Part shown: positions 7,973-17,233 of the stretch, piece after piece
How the letters are laid out: every line of letters starts with the position of its first letter
Position numbering within the stretch: position 1 is the first letter of the stretch
NCBI GenBank assembly: GCA_003446375.1
Contig: DMAW01000184.1
Location: 1 to 30,515 of the forward strand
DNA from: Eubacteriaceae bacterium
Lineage (GTDB): Bacteria; Bacillota; Clostridia; Eubacteriales; Alkalibacteraceae
Length of the DNA: 30,515 nucleotides
Direction of reading: 5' to 3'
Translations under genes and position numbers: made by a program
The notes under the pieces: model-generated
Database searches by the model: none
What the model was told of the DNA's origin: nothing
The model's input: only the letters and a program-made list of their open reading frames with translations

Positions 7973-9745
7973 TTATAGTTTTTTTAGAATTAACCCCAAT
8001 TCATCAAGTCTGGCATCTTCTGCAGCATCTGGTGCCATTGTCATAGGACAGCTGTGGTTTTGTGTTTTTGGGAATGCTATTACATCTCTGATATTATCGG
8101 TACCCAAGATTTCCATTACGATCCTATCAAGTCCATAAGCTATTCCACCATGTGGAGGCGTACCGTATTTAAATGATTCAAGTAAAAAGCCAAAATTTTC
8201 TGATGCTTTTTCTTCACTGAATCCAAGCACCTTGAATAACTTTTCTTGTAGATCCTTATTGTGTATTCTGATGCTGCCTCCGCCTATTTCCGCACCATTC
8301 AAAACAATATCGTAAGCTCTTGCTCTTGCTTTTAAAGGATCCGTTTCTAAAAGATCGATATCTTCTGGTTTTGGGCTGGTAAATGGGTGATGGATTGCTA
8401 CGTATCTTTTTTCTTCTTCATCGTATTCAAGAAGTGGAAAGTCCGTTATCCAGACAAATTCATATTTTCCACGAAGGTCAAAATCAAGTTTTCTTGCAAT
8501 TTCCAATCGCAGCTGACCTAATGCATCCCAAACTATGTTTTGGCTGTCTGCTACTATGAGTATGAGATCTCCAGGCTTAGCATCTGTCGCAACAAGTATG
8601 TCGTTTATTTCCTGATCAGACAAGAATTTCTCTATGGGTGATTTAACTCCTTCATCTGTGACTTTAAGCCATGCCAAACCTTTAGCCTTATATATTTTTA
8701 CAAAATCCACCAAAGCGTCGATCTCTCTCCTGCTGAATATGTCTCCGCATCCTATAGCGTTTACCGCTCTTACATCTCCGCCATTTTTAATATTGTCGGC
8801 AAAAACTTTGAATTCACTGTTTTCGACAGCTTTTTTAATGTCTTTCAGCTCAAAGCCAAATCTCAAATCTGGTTTATCAGAACCAAACCTGTTCATAGCT
8901 TCAAGGTATGTCATCCTCTTAAGGGGAAGAGCGACTTCTATATCCAGCATCTCCTTAAAAAGACCTGCAATCATCTTTTCATTTATTCCGATAACATCAT
9001 CCTCGTCGACAAAAGACATTTCGATATCTACCTGTGTAAATTCCGGCTGTCTATCCTGTCTTAGGTCTTCATCTCGGAAACATTTGACAATTTGATAATA
9101 TCTGTCAAATCCGCTGACCATTAAAATTTGCTTAAAAAGCTGCGGAGATTGTGGTAAAGCAAAGAAATTGCCCTTTTGCACCCTGCTTGGAACTAAAAAG
9201 CTTCTAGCACCTTCAGGTGTCGGTTTTGTTAAAAACGGAGTTTCCACTTCGACAAATTCACTATCATCCAAGAAATTCCTAATGTATTTCGCAACCTTGT
9301 GACGAGTAACCATGCTCTTATGCATCTTATTTTTCCTTAGGTCTAGATATCTGTATTTAAGCCTTACGCTTTCCTTAGACGTATCGCTGTCATCCACATA
9401 TATTGGTGGCGTTTTTGCCGAATCCAGAATTTTGACTTTAGAACACATCACTTCAATTGTCCCGGTGGATATGTTGTCGTTGTAATTTGCAGGATCTCTT
9501 TTCACAACTTCGCCTTCTGCCTGTATTACGTATTCATTTCTCAAGCCGTCAGCTATCTTAAGAGCTTGCGCATCATTTTCTTCATTAAATACAAGTTGAA
9601 CGACTCCTGTTCTATCTCTCAAATCTATAAAGACAACTCCGCCTAGGTCTCTTCTATTTTGCACCCACCCGCAAAGCTTTACTTCTTGTCCTATGTTCTC
9701 TTCTGAAATGTCAGCACACATTCCGCTTCTGTAGTATGTTTTCAT
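7973..9745 (-). CDS. aspS: Aspartyl-tRNA synthetase
   Basis: AspS charges tRNA-Asp with aspartate in the cytosol. The 590-residue protein has the bacterial layout: an N-terminal anticodon-binding OB fold (VKLCGWVQNRRDLGGVVFI), the class II catalytic core with motif 2 (FRDEDLRQDRQPEFTQVD), a bacterial insertion (GAD) domain in the middle, and motif 3 near the end (YGLDRIVMEILG). The ATG at 9745 has a strong AGGAGG site. It is controlled by a T-box leader with a terminator. The usual neighbour hisS is absent. Presence of an Asn-tRNA amidotransferase route cannot be judged from the window. Confidence 0.97.
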   Translation of the reverse strand: MKTYYRSGMCADISEENIGQEVKLCGWVQNRRDLGGVVFIDLRDRTGVVQLVFNEENDAQALKIADGLRNEYVIQAEGEVVKRDPANYNDNISTGTIEVMCSKVKILDSAKTPPIYVDDSDTSKESVRLKYRYLDLRKNKMHKSMVTRHKVAKYIRNFLDDSEFVEVETPFLTKPTPEGARSFLVPSRVQKGNFFALPQSPQLFKQILMVSGFDRYYQIVKCFRDEDLRQDRQPEFTQVDIEMSFVDEDDVIGINEKMIAGLFKEMLDIEVALPLKRMTYLEAMNRFGSDKPDLRFGFELKDIKKAVENSEFKVFADNIKNGGDVRAVNAIGCGDIFSRREIDALVDFVKIYKAKGLAWLKVTDEGVKSPIEKFLSDQEINDILVATDAKPGDLILIVADSQNIVWDALGQLRLEIARKLDFDLRGKYEFVWITDFPLLEYDEEEKRYVAIHHPFTSPKPEDIDLLETDPLKARARAYDIVLNGAEIGGGSIRIHNKDLQEKLFKVLGFSEEKASENFGFLLESFKYGTPPHGGIAYGLDRIVMEILGTDNIRDVIAFPKTQNHSCPMTMAPDAAEDARLDELGLILKKL

Positions 9746-9810
9746 CTTTTCCTCCTGCTTGTAATTTTCTACTTACCAATGGATATTTTTTTATTGGCAT
9801 TTACTGCTTT

Positions 9811-9848
9811 TAAAAGAAAAAGGCCCTCCCTGACTGTACTAGTCAGGG
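9811..9848 (-). terminator. Terminator within the aspS T-box leader
   Basis: CCCTGACT (9828-9835) pairs with AGTCAGGG (9841-9848) over a 5-base loop. On the minus strand this is followed by GGGCCTTTTTCTTTT. It is the default stop for transcription when tRNA-Asp is charged, and its upstream arm lies just after the T-box sequence. Confidence 0.88.
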
Positions 9849-10039
9849 ACGAGCCGAATAAACCCGTGGTGCCACCCTGTTTGGTAAAAACCCACTTTGA
9901 TTGATAACGCAATTAGCGAATTTGACTCCAAAGTGTTTTTCAAATGAATTTACAAAGATGCGCTTCCAGTCAAGGCGCTTCTTCCCTGTTTGCATTAGGC
10001 ATTCTACTTGCTTTTTCATAGCCAGTTTATATGCAATTG
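9811..10039 (-). promoter_or_regulatory. T-box riboswitch leader of aspS
   Basis: The minus strand carries the T-box signature AGGGTGGCACCACGGG at about 9864-9879, followed by a terminator hairpin (9828-9848) with a U-run. About 170 bases of leader precede it, enough for stem I. Uncharged tRNA would pair with the T-box bulge and block the terminator, raising AspS. A GAC triplet at 9969-9971 (in TTGACTGG) is a candidate Asp specifier, but stem I was not folded. The leader fills the gap between hemZ and aspS. Confidence 0.88.
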
Positions 10040-10045
10040 TTTATA

Positions 10046-10074
10046 ATTATAAATTTTTCATCAAATCATGTCAA
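10046..10074 (-). promoter_or_regulatory. Consensus promoter for aspS
   Basis: On the minus strand there is a perfect -35 TTGACA (10069-10074), a 17-base spacer and a perfect -10 TATAAT (10046-10051). The -35 lies inside the last codons of hemZ and the -10 lies after the hemZ stop. Transcription should begin near 10039, at the 5' end of the T-box leader. Confidence 0.85.
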
Positions 10075-11521
10075 TATTATTTGTCAGACTTTTTATCTGT
10101 TTTATTTTTTCTATTGCGATACTCTCGATATTTTTATTATACAAATCTATATTTTTTACTGTTTCCATTCTTTCAAAACGATCAGTATCCGGAAAATAAA
10201 TCTTGCCCGTGGAGCCTGCTCCCAATCCAACTATGCTCCTTTTGTCCGACATGATGGCTAAATTATAATAGCCTTCATGGCCTTTCTTTGAAAATCCGAT
10301 GTTTTCTCCGTTATTAACAGTGTACTTTTGCCTGTAGATATAATACGGATTGTAAGATTTTGACTTTAGCATCCTGTAAATATCTTCAGCTGCTTCATTT
10401 TCTTCAAGATCGTTGAAAAGATTATCCTTATATATCGAATTCTTTAAATACGAAGACTTCTTTACAGACAAGCTGTGGACAGTTATGTTTTCCGGATTCA
10501 AAGCTATCAGGCTTTCCGCAGTTCTTATCATATCCGCTGAGCTTTCTCCTTCTAAGCCCATTATCATATCGCAATTGATAGTCTTAAATCCTACCTTCCT
10601 TGCTAATTCATATGCCTTGTAAAAATCATCTGCACTATGACTTCTGCCAATTGTCTTTAATGTCTTTTCATTGAGGGATTGAGGATTTACTGAAATCCTA
10701 TCTATTCCAAAATGCTTTAATATATTTAACTTATCCTCAGTAACGGTATCCGGCCTGCCGGCTTCAAAAGTATATTCTATAACTCCCTGCACCGGCATCT
10801 TTTCTCGAATTTTCTCTAGAAGCCTTGTTGTGCTTGAACAATTCAAGATTCCGGGCGTTCCTCCACCAATATATGCGCTTTCAATTTTGAAATTATTTTG
10901 CGACATAAAATCTCCTACTTTGGATATTTCCACAAATAAATTTCCGAGGTACTTTTCCAATTCACTAGAATCAGCCTTAGCATCCCTGGTGATGAATGAA
11001 CAATAGTTGCATCTAGTTGGGCAAAAAGGGATGTTTATGTATAACTGTATTTTATTTTTATCCAAAGGATACAATCTTTCAATTTCCAGTCCTGCAATCT
11101 TAATTAAGTCCTCTGTGCGGATGTTATCTGTACCGTATTCTCTTTGAATCTCATAGGCTACAAGGGTCTTTTTTTTCCCTTCGACAAGCTTACCATGGGC
11201 TATCCTAGCAGGTCTTATACCTGTCATAGTTCCCCACTTAAGCTCTTTTCCAGTAAATTCCGACAAGGTTTTGTATACAAGTGTTTTTATCTGCCTTCTA
11301 TCGTTTTGGCCTGTTAGCTCTGTGAATTTCTCAACAACCTTGCCATTTCTCGCAACCGTTGAGTTAACCCAGCTTTTTTTTCTTATAACGGTAATCCTCA
11401 AGTCAGCTTTATCTTTTGATTCTTTTTTTATGATATAATCGGGAAAAAATTGTATGACCAACTCTCTTATATCGTTGGAGAAAAAATCTCCTTCCAATAT
11501 TATTTTAAGACATTTAGACAT
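10061..11521 (-). CDS. hemZ: HemZ-type coproporphyrinogen dehydrogenase-like radical SAM protein
   Basis: The 486-residue protein has an N-terminal HemZ-specific region (GTMTGIRPARIAHGKL, residues 98-112) and a radical SAM core with CX3CX2C at C167, C171 and C174 (IPFCPTRCNYCSF), plus GGGTPGIL and the HemN-like ISVNPQSL segment. The family is named for a proposed oxygen-independent coproporphyrinogen oxidation, but the activity of HemZ proteins is not firmly settled, and no other haem genes are in the window. It follows the metallo-hydrolase gene by 5 bases and ends over the aspS promoter. Confidence 0.9.
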   Translation of the reverse strand: MSKCLKIILEGDFFSNDIRELVIQFFPDYIIKKESKDKADLRITVIRKKSWVNSTVARNGKVVEKFTELTGQNDRRQIKTLVYKTLSEFTGKELKWGTMTGIRPARIAHGKLVEGKKKTLVAYEIQREYGTDNIRTEDLIKIAGLEIERLYPLDKNKIQLYINIPFCPTRCNYCSFITRDAKADSSELEKYLGNLFVEISKVGDFMSQNNFKIESAYIGGGTPGILNCSSTTRLLEKIREKMPVQGVIEYTFEAGRPDTVTEDKLNILKHFGIDRISVNPQSLNEKTLKTIGRSHSADDFYKAYELARKVGFKTINCDMIMGLEGESSADMIRTAESLIALNPENITVHSLSVKKSSYLKNSIYKDNLFNDLEENEAAEDIYRMLKSKSYNPYYIYRQKYTVNNGENIGFSKKGHEGYYNLAIMSDKRSIVGLGAGSTGKIYFPDTDRFERMETVKNIDLYNKNIESIAIEKIKQIKSLTNNIDMI

Positions 11522-11526
11522 TTAAC

Positions 11527-12141
11527 CTACTCCATGTATGGATTTGACGCAATTTCATCGCCTATTGTACCGCTCTCACCATGCCCCGGATGAAATGACA
11601 GCGAAGAATCTAATGTTTTTAGCTTGTCTAATGATTTTTTCATAACATAAAAATCCCCTCCGGGAAAGTCAGTCCTTCCAATGGAGCCTTTAAACAACGT
11701 ATCTCCGGTAAACACAGAATCATCGTAAATGATGCATATGCACCCTGGCGTATGACCGGGGGTGTGCAATATTTTAAATTTTATATTCCCTATTGATATA
11801 TCCTGGTTTCCACTAACCAGAATTAACCTGTCGATTCCTTCAAAGACAAATCTTTTCCCAAAAAAAACTGAAAGATTCAGCTCAGGTTTTACCAACATAT
11901 CACTTTCACTTTCATGAACGTATATATTGCATCCGAATTGTTTATATATCTCATTTGCAGATGCAATATGGTCGAAATGTCCGTGAGTATAGATTACACC
12001 TTTTAAAGTGATGTCATTTTCAGAAAGAAGCTCTTCTATGTATGATTTATCTGCAACAGGATCAATTAAAACCCCCTCTTGACCTTCTGTTACCAAATAG
12101 CTATTTGTATTATATGTGTTTGCCATAAATTTTTTTATCAT
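11527..12141 (-). CDS. Metallo-beta-lactamase-fold hydrolase (glyoxalase II-like)
   Basis: The 204-residue protein has the metal-binding motif THGHFDH (H53, H55, D57, H58), then HTPGHTPGC, FTGDTLFKGSIGRTD and a final HPGHGESG. Together these supply the two-metal site of the short glyoxalase II-like family. The substrate is unknown: family members act on thioesters such as S-lactoyl-glutathione analogues or on other esters. It sits between dtd and hemZ (gaps of 11 and 5 bases), a common position in Firmicutes, and is probably in the same operon. The ATG at 12141 follows AGGTGATAGA. Confidence 0.92.
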   Translation of the reverse strand: MIKKFMANTYNTNSYLVTEGQEGVLIDPVADKSYIEELLSENDITLKGVIYTHGHFDHIASANEIYKQFGCNIYVHESESDMLVKPELNLSVFFGKRFVFEGIDRLILVSGNQDISIGNIKFKILHTPGHTPGCICIIYDDSVFTGDTLFKGSIGRTDFPGGDFYVMKKSLDKLKTLDSSLSFHPGHGESGTIGDEIASNPYME

Positions 12142-12152
12142 TCTATCACCTA

Positions 12153-12602
12153 TTAAATCCTTTTTTCGCTGTCCAATATTATCGTTACTGGCCCTTCATT
12201 GACAATTGAAATATCCATATGTGCTTGAAATACTCCCTGCTGCACGTATATTCCTGTGCTTTTGATCTCTTCTACGAAATCCATATAAATACCTTGTGCT
12301 GTCTCAGGGCTGGCTGCTTTTATGAAGCTTGGCCTTCTTCCCTTTCTGCAATCTCCATACAGGGTAAATTGTGATACTATCATAATCTGACTACTTACGT
12401 CTTTAAGAGACAGGTTCATTTTTGACCGGTCATCTTCAAATATTCTTAAATTTAGGATCTTGTCTTTTATATATTCGATGTCTCTTTTGCTGTCGTCATT
12501 TTTTATACCCAACAATACCAGCAGACCTTTTCCGATACTGCCTACTATCTTGCCGTCCACTTCAACGCTACATCTTTTAACCCTTTGAACTACTGCCCTC
12601 AT
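12153..12602 (-). CDS. dtd: D-aminoacyl-tRNA deacylase
   Basis: Dtd removes D-amino acids and glycine wrongly attached to tRNA. The 149-residue protein is full length and shows the start MRAVVQRVKRCSVEV, the active-site motif SQFTLYGDCRKGRRPSF and the C-terminal NEGPVTIILDS, corresponding to the Gly-cisPro motif that gives chiral proofreading. The ATG at 12602 has a GAAGGAGG site. It lies 11 bases after relA, the standard Firmicute order. Confidence 0.97.
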   Translation of the reverse strand: MRAVVQRVKRCSVEVDGKIVGSIGKGLLVLLGIKNDDSKRDIEYIKDKILNLRIFEDDRSKMNLSLKDVSSQIMIVSQFTLYGDCRKGRRPSFIKAASPETAQGIYMDFVEEIKSTGIYVQQGVFQAHMDISIVNEGPVTIILDSEKRI

Positions 12603-12613
12603 AGAGCCTCCTT

Positions 12614-14776
12614 CTATATTCTATAAATCGTTATGATCTCAGGTATTTTATTTAGCTTCTTGATAAGTTGATTAAGTTCCCGGGTGCTCTTAACTTCAAA
12701 TGATATGTTGAAATACGCATAATCCTGATCTGTTTTAACATTTAAAGAAACTATGCTGATATTTTGATCTGAAATCACTGTGGTCACTTTAGTTAAAAGT
12801 CCCTTGGCATCTTTTGCCTTTATATTGATTTCAGAAACAAAGTTTGCCGTAGTGTATTTAACCCACTCTACATCGATCAACCTACCGGCATCATCGGCAT
12901 TTCTAATGTTTACGCAATCGGTTCTATGAACGCTTACTCCCCTGCCTCTTGTTATATAGCCTATTATTTTGTCTCCCGGAACAGGATTGCAGCACCTTGA
13001 AAACCTTACTGCCATGTTTTTAAATCCTGATACCTTAACAGCTTTTTCCAGCTTGTCGTAGTCGGCACTTTTTTGAAGCGGTTTTTGTTCTATGACTTCT
13101 TCAGAAATTGTGACTTCAGGCATTAAATTTAGTTCGTTTTTAAATTTATTCTTGATCTTTTGTATTATATAGTTAGGCTTGATTCCTCCATAGCCTATGG
13201 CTGCATACAAATCTTCAATGGAATTGTAATTAGACTTTTGTGCGGAATATTCCAAATAATTGTGCTTTAAGATATTTGCCTGTTGGAGACCTTGTCTTTT
13301 AACTTCTTTATCCAATAAATCCTTGCCCTTTTGAATATTCTCTTCTTTTTTATCTTTTTTGAAGTACTGTTTTATCTTGTTTCTTGCATGAGAGCTTTTG
13401 ACTATCTTAAGCCAATCACGGCTGGGTCCATTTGAATTGGCAGATGTCAGAACCTCTACTATGTCTCCATTTTGCAAAGTATAATTTAATGGGACTATCT
13501 TTCCGTTAATTTTTGCTCCTATGCATTTATTTCCTATGTCGCTATGTATCCTATAGGCAAAATCCAATGGACAGGCGCCTTTAGGCAGCTCTATGACATC
13601 TCCCTTTGGAGTAAATACAAACACTTCGTCTGTAAAAAGATCCACCTTTAATGTCTCCATAAATTCACTGGCATCTTGAAGCTCTCTTTGCCATTCCAGT
13701 ATTTGTCTTAACCAAACAAGTTTTTCTTCAAAGTTATCTGTTTCGTCGATTCCTTCTTTGTACTTCCAGTGAGCGGCAATTCCAAATTCAGCAGTTCTAT
13801 GCATGTCCCAAGTACGAATCTGAATTTCAAAAGGATCTCCCTTGGGGCCTATCACTGTCGTATGCAGAGACTGGTACATATTAGGCTTTGGCATAGCAAT
13901 ATAGTCTTTAAACCTGCCGGGGATCGGTTTCCACATGGTATGTGCAACTCCTAAGACTCCATAACAATCTTTGATGCTATTAACTATGACTCTCACAGCT
14001 ATTAAATCGTAAATTTCTTCAAAGCTTCTGTTTTGTTGATACATTTTCCTATATATGCTGTAAAAATGCTTAGGCCGTCCTTGAATATCCGCTTCAATTC
14101 CTACGTCTGTAAGCTTTTTTTTCAGTATATCCATAACATCCTTGATATATTTTTCTCTCACTTCTCTTTTCTGAGCAACTTTGTTTACCAGATCGTAATA
14201 ACCCGGTTCGTCTAAATACCTCAAGGCTATATCTTCAAGTTCCCATTTTATTTTTGAAATACCCAGGCGGTGAGCAATCGGACTGTATATATCCAATGTT
14301 TCCTGTGCCTTGGCCTTTTGTTTGTCTTCCGGCATGTATTTTAAGGTCCTCATATTGTGGAGCCTGTCTGCCAGCTTTATCATAATTACCCGGATATCTT
14401 TTGCCATGGCTATAATCATTTTTCTTAAGTTTTCAGCCTGTTGTTCTTCCTTTGACTTAAATTCAAGCTTGCTGATCTTTGTAACTCCATCCACAAGATC
14501 TGCTATTTCGTCTCCAAATACTTGTTTCATTTCTTGGAATGGGTAGCTGGTATCCTCTATTACATCGTGAAGTATAGCTGCCGTTATAGTGGGTACGTCC
14601 AATTGCAGTTCAGCGAGTATCATGGCAACTTCCATGGGATGTATTATGTAATCCTCGCCTGAAACCCTTTTTTGACCTTCATGTGCTCCCTCGGCAATCG
14701 AATGAGCTTTTTTAATAGTTTCAATATCTGCGTCCTTGTTGTAAGATAGTATTTTTTCTATGAGCTTATTTATCAA
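12614..14776 (-). CDS. relA: Bifunctional (p)ppGpp synthetase/hydrolase (RelA/SpoT, Rsh)
   Basis: This enzyme makes and degrades the stringent-response alarmone. Domains in order over 720 residues: HD hydrolase with H46, H70-D71 (ILHDVIEDT) and DRLHNMRTL; synthetase with GRPKHFYSIYRKM and RFKD (288-291), the motif of bifunctional rather than synthetase-only enzymes; TGS at about 385-450; a zinc-finger region with RCCNPVPGD; and a C-terminal ACT domain. The start is a TTG at 14776, preceded by AGGTGGTG at workable spacing; no better ATG lies nearby. It follows apt after a palindromic spacer. Confidence 0.96.
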   Translation of the reverse strand: MINKLIEKILSYNKDADIETIKKAHSIAEGAHEGQKRVSGEDYIIHPMEVAMILAELQLDVPTITAAILHDVIEDTSYPFQEMKQVFGDEIADLVDGVTKISKLEFKSKEEQQAENLRKMIIAMAKDIRVIMIKLADRLHNMRTLKYMPEDKQKAKAQETLDIYSPIAHRLGISKIKWELEDIALRYLDEPGYYDLVNKVAQKREVREKYIKDVMDILKKKLTDVGIEADIQGRPKHFYSIYRKMYQQNRSFEEIYDLIAVRVIVNSIKDCYGVLGVAHTMWKPIPGRFKDYIAMPKPNMYQSLHTTVIGPKGDPFEIQIRTWDMHRTAEFGIAAHWKYKEGIDETDNFEEKLVWLRQILEWQRELQDASEFMETLKVDLFTDEVFVFTPKGDVIELPKGACPLDFAYRIHSDIGNKCIGAKINGKIVPLNYTLQNGDIVEVLTSANSNGPSRDWLKIVKSSHARNKIKQYFKKDKKEENIQKGKDLLDKEVKRQGLQQANILKHNYLEYSAQKSNYNSIEDLYAAIGYGGIKPNYIIQKIKNKFKNELNLMPEVTISEEVIEQKPLQKSADYDKLEKAVKVSGFKNMAVRFSRCCNPVPGDKIIGYITRGRGVSVHRTDCVNIRNADDAGRLIDVEWVKYTTANFVSEINIKAKDAKGLLTKVTTVISDQNISIVSLNVKTDQDYAYFNISFEVKSTRELNQLIKKLNKIPEIITIYRI

Positions 14777-14811
14777 TGTATTTCACCACCTGATTTATGA
14801 AGATCTAAAAT

Positions 14812-14843
14812 TATTCAAAGCTGACCATGGTCAGCTTTGAATA
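14812..14843 (-). repeat. Palindromic hairpin between apt and relA
   Basis: A perfect 32-base palindrome (arms 14812-14827 and 14828-14843, core CTGACCATGGTCAG) starts directly after the apt stop codon. There is only a weak T-tract on the minus strand (AATTTTAG), so it may be a partial terminator or processing site that lowers relA expression relative to apt. Confidence 0.6.
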
Positions 14844-15362
14844 TCAATACGGATATGATACCAAGGACTCTACCTTGTACTTATCCAGTTTATCCCGCCC
14901 CTTTAGCTCCGTAAGTTCGATAAGAGTAATTATTCCTACGACTTCTCCATTAAGCTGCTCTATCAACTTAGCCGTAGAAAGCAACGTTCCCCCTGTTGCA
15001 AGCAAATCGTCAATGATAAGCACCCTCTGCCCAGGTATGATAGAATCTTCATGTATTTCAAGAGAATCTTTTCCATATTCTAAAACATAATCTTGCGTAA
15101 GCTTCCTATGGGGTAATTTGCCTGGTTTTCTGATGGGAATGAAACCCGCGCCAAGATTATACGCAAGAGCAGTTCCAAAAATAAAACCTCTTGCCTCAGG
15201 GCCTACCACCAAGTCTACATCAAGGTCTTTTGAAAGCTCCGTAAACTTATCTATAGTAGCTTTTAAAGCTTCACTATCCTTCAATAGCGTAGTTATGTCC
15301 TTAAAACTGATGCCTTTTTCCGGGAAGTCCGGAATTACTCTTATTTTTTCTTTCAAGTCCAC
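14844..15362 (-). CDS. apt: Adenine phosphoribosyltransferase
   Basis: Apt salvages adenine to AMP using PRPP. The 172-residue protein has the family start MDLKEKIRVIPDFPEKGISFKD (GTG at 15362 after GAGGTGG), the GPEARGF segment at 54-60 and the PRPP-binding loop VLIIDDLLATGGT at 114-126. Length is normal. It lies between recJ and relA as in most Firmicutes, with 67-base spacers on each side. Confidence 0.97.
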   Translation of the reverse strand: MDLKEKIRVIPDFPEKGISFKDITTLLKDSEALKATIDKFTELSKDLDVDLVVGPEARGFIFGTALAYNLGAGFIPIRKPGKLPHRKLTQDYVLEYGKDSLEIHEDSIIPGQRVLIIDDLLATGGTLLSTAKLIEQLNGEVVGIITLIELTELKGRDKLDKYKVESLVSYPY

Positions 15363-15429
15363 TTTTATCCCACCTCGTCTAAATTCGGTATTATTATTTT
15401 ATCACTGTTGTGTATTTTTTTATATAAGA

Positions 15430-17166
15430 TTATTTATAATCCTTGATTACTATCTGTAAATTGGTGTTACCGTTATAAGTATTGAGATTTGCCTGGTAAG
15501 CGATATCAAGTTTAATCTGTGAGCTTCCTTTTCCAAAAAAAATTTCAAGTTCGCTTATTCCATATTTCCTTTCGATATATCTATCAAATTCTGATGAATA
15601 ATTAAACATTATGCCTTTATATGTTTTTTTAAATGAATCTATTAAATCTATTAGCAAAACGTTCTTGTTGGTACCAACAATTCTTCCTTTGCTAAAATTA
15701 ATTCTTTTGTCTCCTAATACAGGACAGGGATTGGCTTTGCCAAAAGGTTGCATTAGCTCTATTTCTTCTACAAGTGTCCTGCTCGCAAACCTCAGGGGCA
15801 AAAAAAGATCTAGTTTTACCTTGGGAAGAATTTCTTCCTCTTTCAAAGGAAAGTCCAGGTTTAGATTTCGTCTCAATGCCCTTATATTCTTATTCTTTAA
15901 AGATAATCCAACAGCCAGGGGATGTCCTCCGAACTTATCAAGCAATTTACGCTCCTTTGACAACTCTAAAAACATGTTATATGCCTCGATAGATCTTCCT
16001 GATCCTTTGACTCCATCTTCCCCGTCAGTAAGTATCAGCGTAGGCAAGTGGTATTTATCCTTTATTCTGCCAGCAACTATCCCTGCTATGCTTTCATGAA
16101 GCTCCGGTTGATAAACTACCAAGAATTTATCGTCTTTATAAAAACACTCTACTTGATCTAAAGCCCTTTTTACTCCTTCTTCAGTTTTTTCCTTTCGCTC
16201 TTCATTTAATTCTTTTAGTGCTAAAGCCAATAGTCCAGCTTCTTCAGTATTTTGGCACATCAAAAGCTTGATTGCAGATTTTGCCGTATCAAGACGTCCG
16301 GCTGCATTGAGACATGGCCCCAACAAGAAACCAAGATCATACGACGATAGTTGTCTGCCTTTTAATCCATTGACTTCCAAAAGAGCAGTCAGACCTATAT
16401 TATTTGTGCCTTCTAGTAATTCCAAACCTTTTTTTACAATATATCGATTTTCTTCTGTTAGATCCACGATGTCACATACTGTAGCCAAGGCTGCATATTG
16501 AAGATATTCCATCAAATTTTCTTCAGCTACGCCGATGCGTTTTCCCAGTGCTAAAACCAATTTATATGCGACTGCCGCTCCACATAGGCTCTTGAACGGG
16601 TAATTACATCCCCCCTGCTTTGGGTTTACTACTGCATCGCAAGAAGGAACCTCACCCGACTCTATCGGTTCGTGGTGATCAGTTATAATTACGCATATGT
16701 CATTTTTCTTTGCCATCTCAATGCTCTCAAAAGCACTGATTCCATTATCGCAAGTTATAATCGTATCTACTCCGTCAGATATGCAATCTTGTATTATCCT
16801 GTCATTTATTCCATACCCATCGTTAACTCTGTCAGGAATATCCCAATCGACATTTCCGCCGAATTTAGAAATTGCGCTTAATAGAATATAAGTGCTGGCA
16901 ATACCATCAACATCGTAATCGCCAACAACTCTGATTTTACTCTTTTGAAAAATTTTTTTAGCCAGTATATCACAGGCTCTCTCCATATCCTTCATTAGCT
17001 CTGGCGGATTCAATAAAATTTGTTCCGAATTTAGATAAGCCCTCGCCGACTCCAAAGTGTCAAATCCTCTGTTGATAAGAAGATTACAAAATGCCTTGGA
17101 CTTGCCAAGTTCCATTGACATTTTTTCCAAATCTCCTTTTTTGTTCTTTAATATCCACTTTTTCAT
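15430..17166 (-). CDS. recJ: Single-strand-specific 5'-3' DNA exonuclease RecJ
   Basis: RecJ degrades single-stranded DNA in recombination and mismatch repair. The 578-residue protein has the DHH phosphoesterase motifs VVGDYDVDGIAS (80-91), TCDNG (139-142) and ITDHHEP (161-167), a later GPCLNAAGRLDTA, and the DHHA1 motif GGHPLAVGLSL. It is on the short side for RecJ (some clostridial forms reach 750-850 residues by C-terminal extensions), but the catalytic core and an OB-like C-terminal segment are present. The ATG at 17166 follows GGAGAATCATA. Confidence 0.95.
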   Translation of the reverse strand: MKKWILKNKKGDLEKMSMELGKSKAFCNLLINRGFDTLESARAYLNSEQILLNPPELMKDMERACDILAKKIFQKSKIRVVGDYDVDGIASTYILLSAISKFGGNVDWDIPDRVNDGYGINDRIIQDCISDGVDTIITCDNGISAFESIEMAKKNDICVIITDHHEPIESGEVPSCDAVVNPKQGGCNYPFKSLCGAAVAYKLVLALGKRIGVAEENLMEYLQYAALATVCDIVDLTEENRYIVKKGLELLEGTNNIGLTALLEVNGLKGRQLSSYDLGFLLGPCLNAAGRLDTAKSAIKLLMCQNTEEAGLLALALKELNEERKEKTEEGVKRALDQVECFYKDDKFLVVYQPELHESIAGIVAGRIKDKYHLPTLILTDGEDGVKGSGRSIEAYNMFLELSKERKLLDKFGGHPLAVGLSLKNKNIRALRRNLNLDFPLKEEEILPKVKLDLFLPLRFASRTLVEEIELMQPFGKANPCPVLGDKRINFSKGRIVGTNKNVLLIDLIDSFKKTYKGIMFNYSSEFDRYIERKYGISELEIFFGKGSSQIKLDIAYQANLNTYNGNTNLQIVIKDYK

Positions 17167-17209
17167 TATGATTCTCCGTATTCACTGTTTGAAGTTATGA
17201 TAAATTGAA

Positions 17210-17233
17210 AGAGATAAAGCTTACTTTATCTCT
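17210..17233 (-). terminator. Weak hairpin at the end of the lapA-like gene
   Basis: AGAGATAAAG (17210-17219) pairs with CTTTATCTCT (17224-17233) around a 4-base loop that contains part of the stop codon. The following minus-strand sequence is TTTCAATTT, a poor U-run. At most this is partial termination before recJ. Confidence 0.4.

Noticed and set aside
7484..7978. 164-residue plus-strand open frame
   Set aside because: It overlaps the antisense of the rseC-like and csoR-like genes, both of which have clear family motifs and good ribosome sites.
9901..10254. 117-residue plus-strand open frame across the hemZ-aspS gap
   Set aside because: The region is explained by a T-box leader, promoter and hemZ end on the minus strand, and the frame has no coding signs.
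15611..16099. 162-residue plus-strand open frame
   Set aside because: It lies wholly inside recJ on the opposite strand, has no ribosome site of note and no recognisable domain. It is a shadow of recJ.
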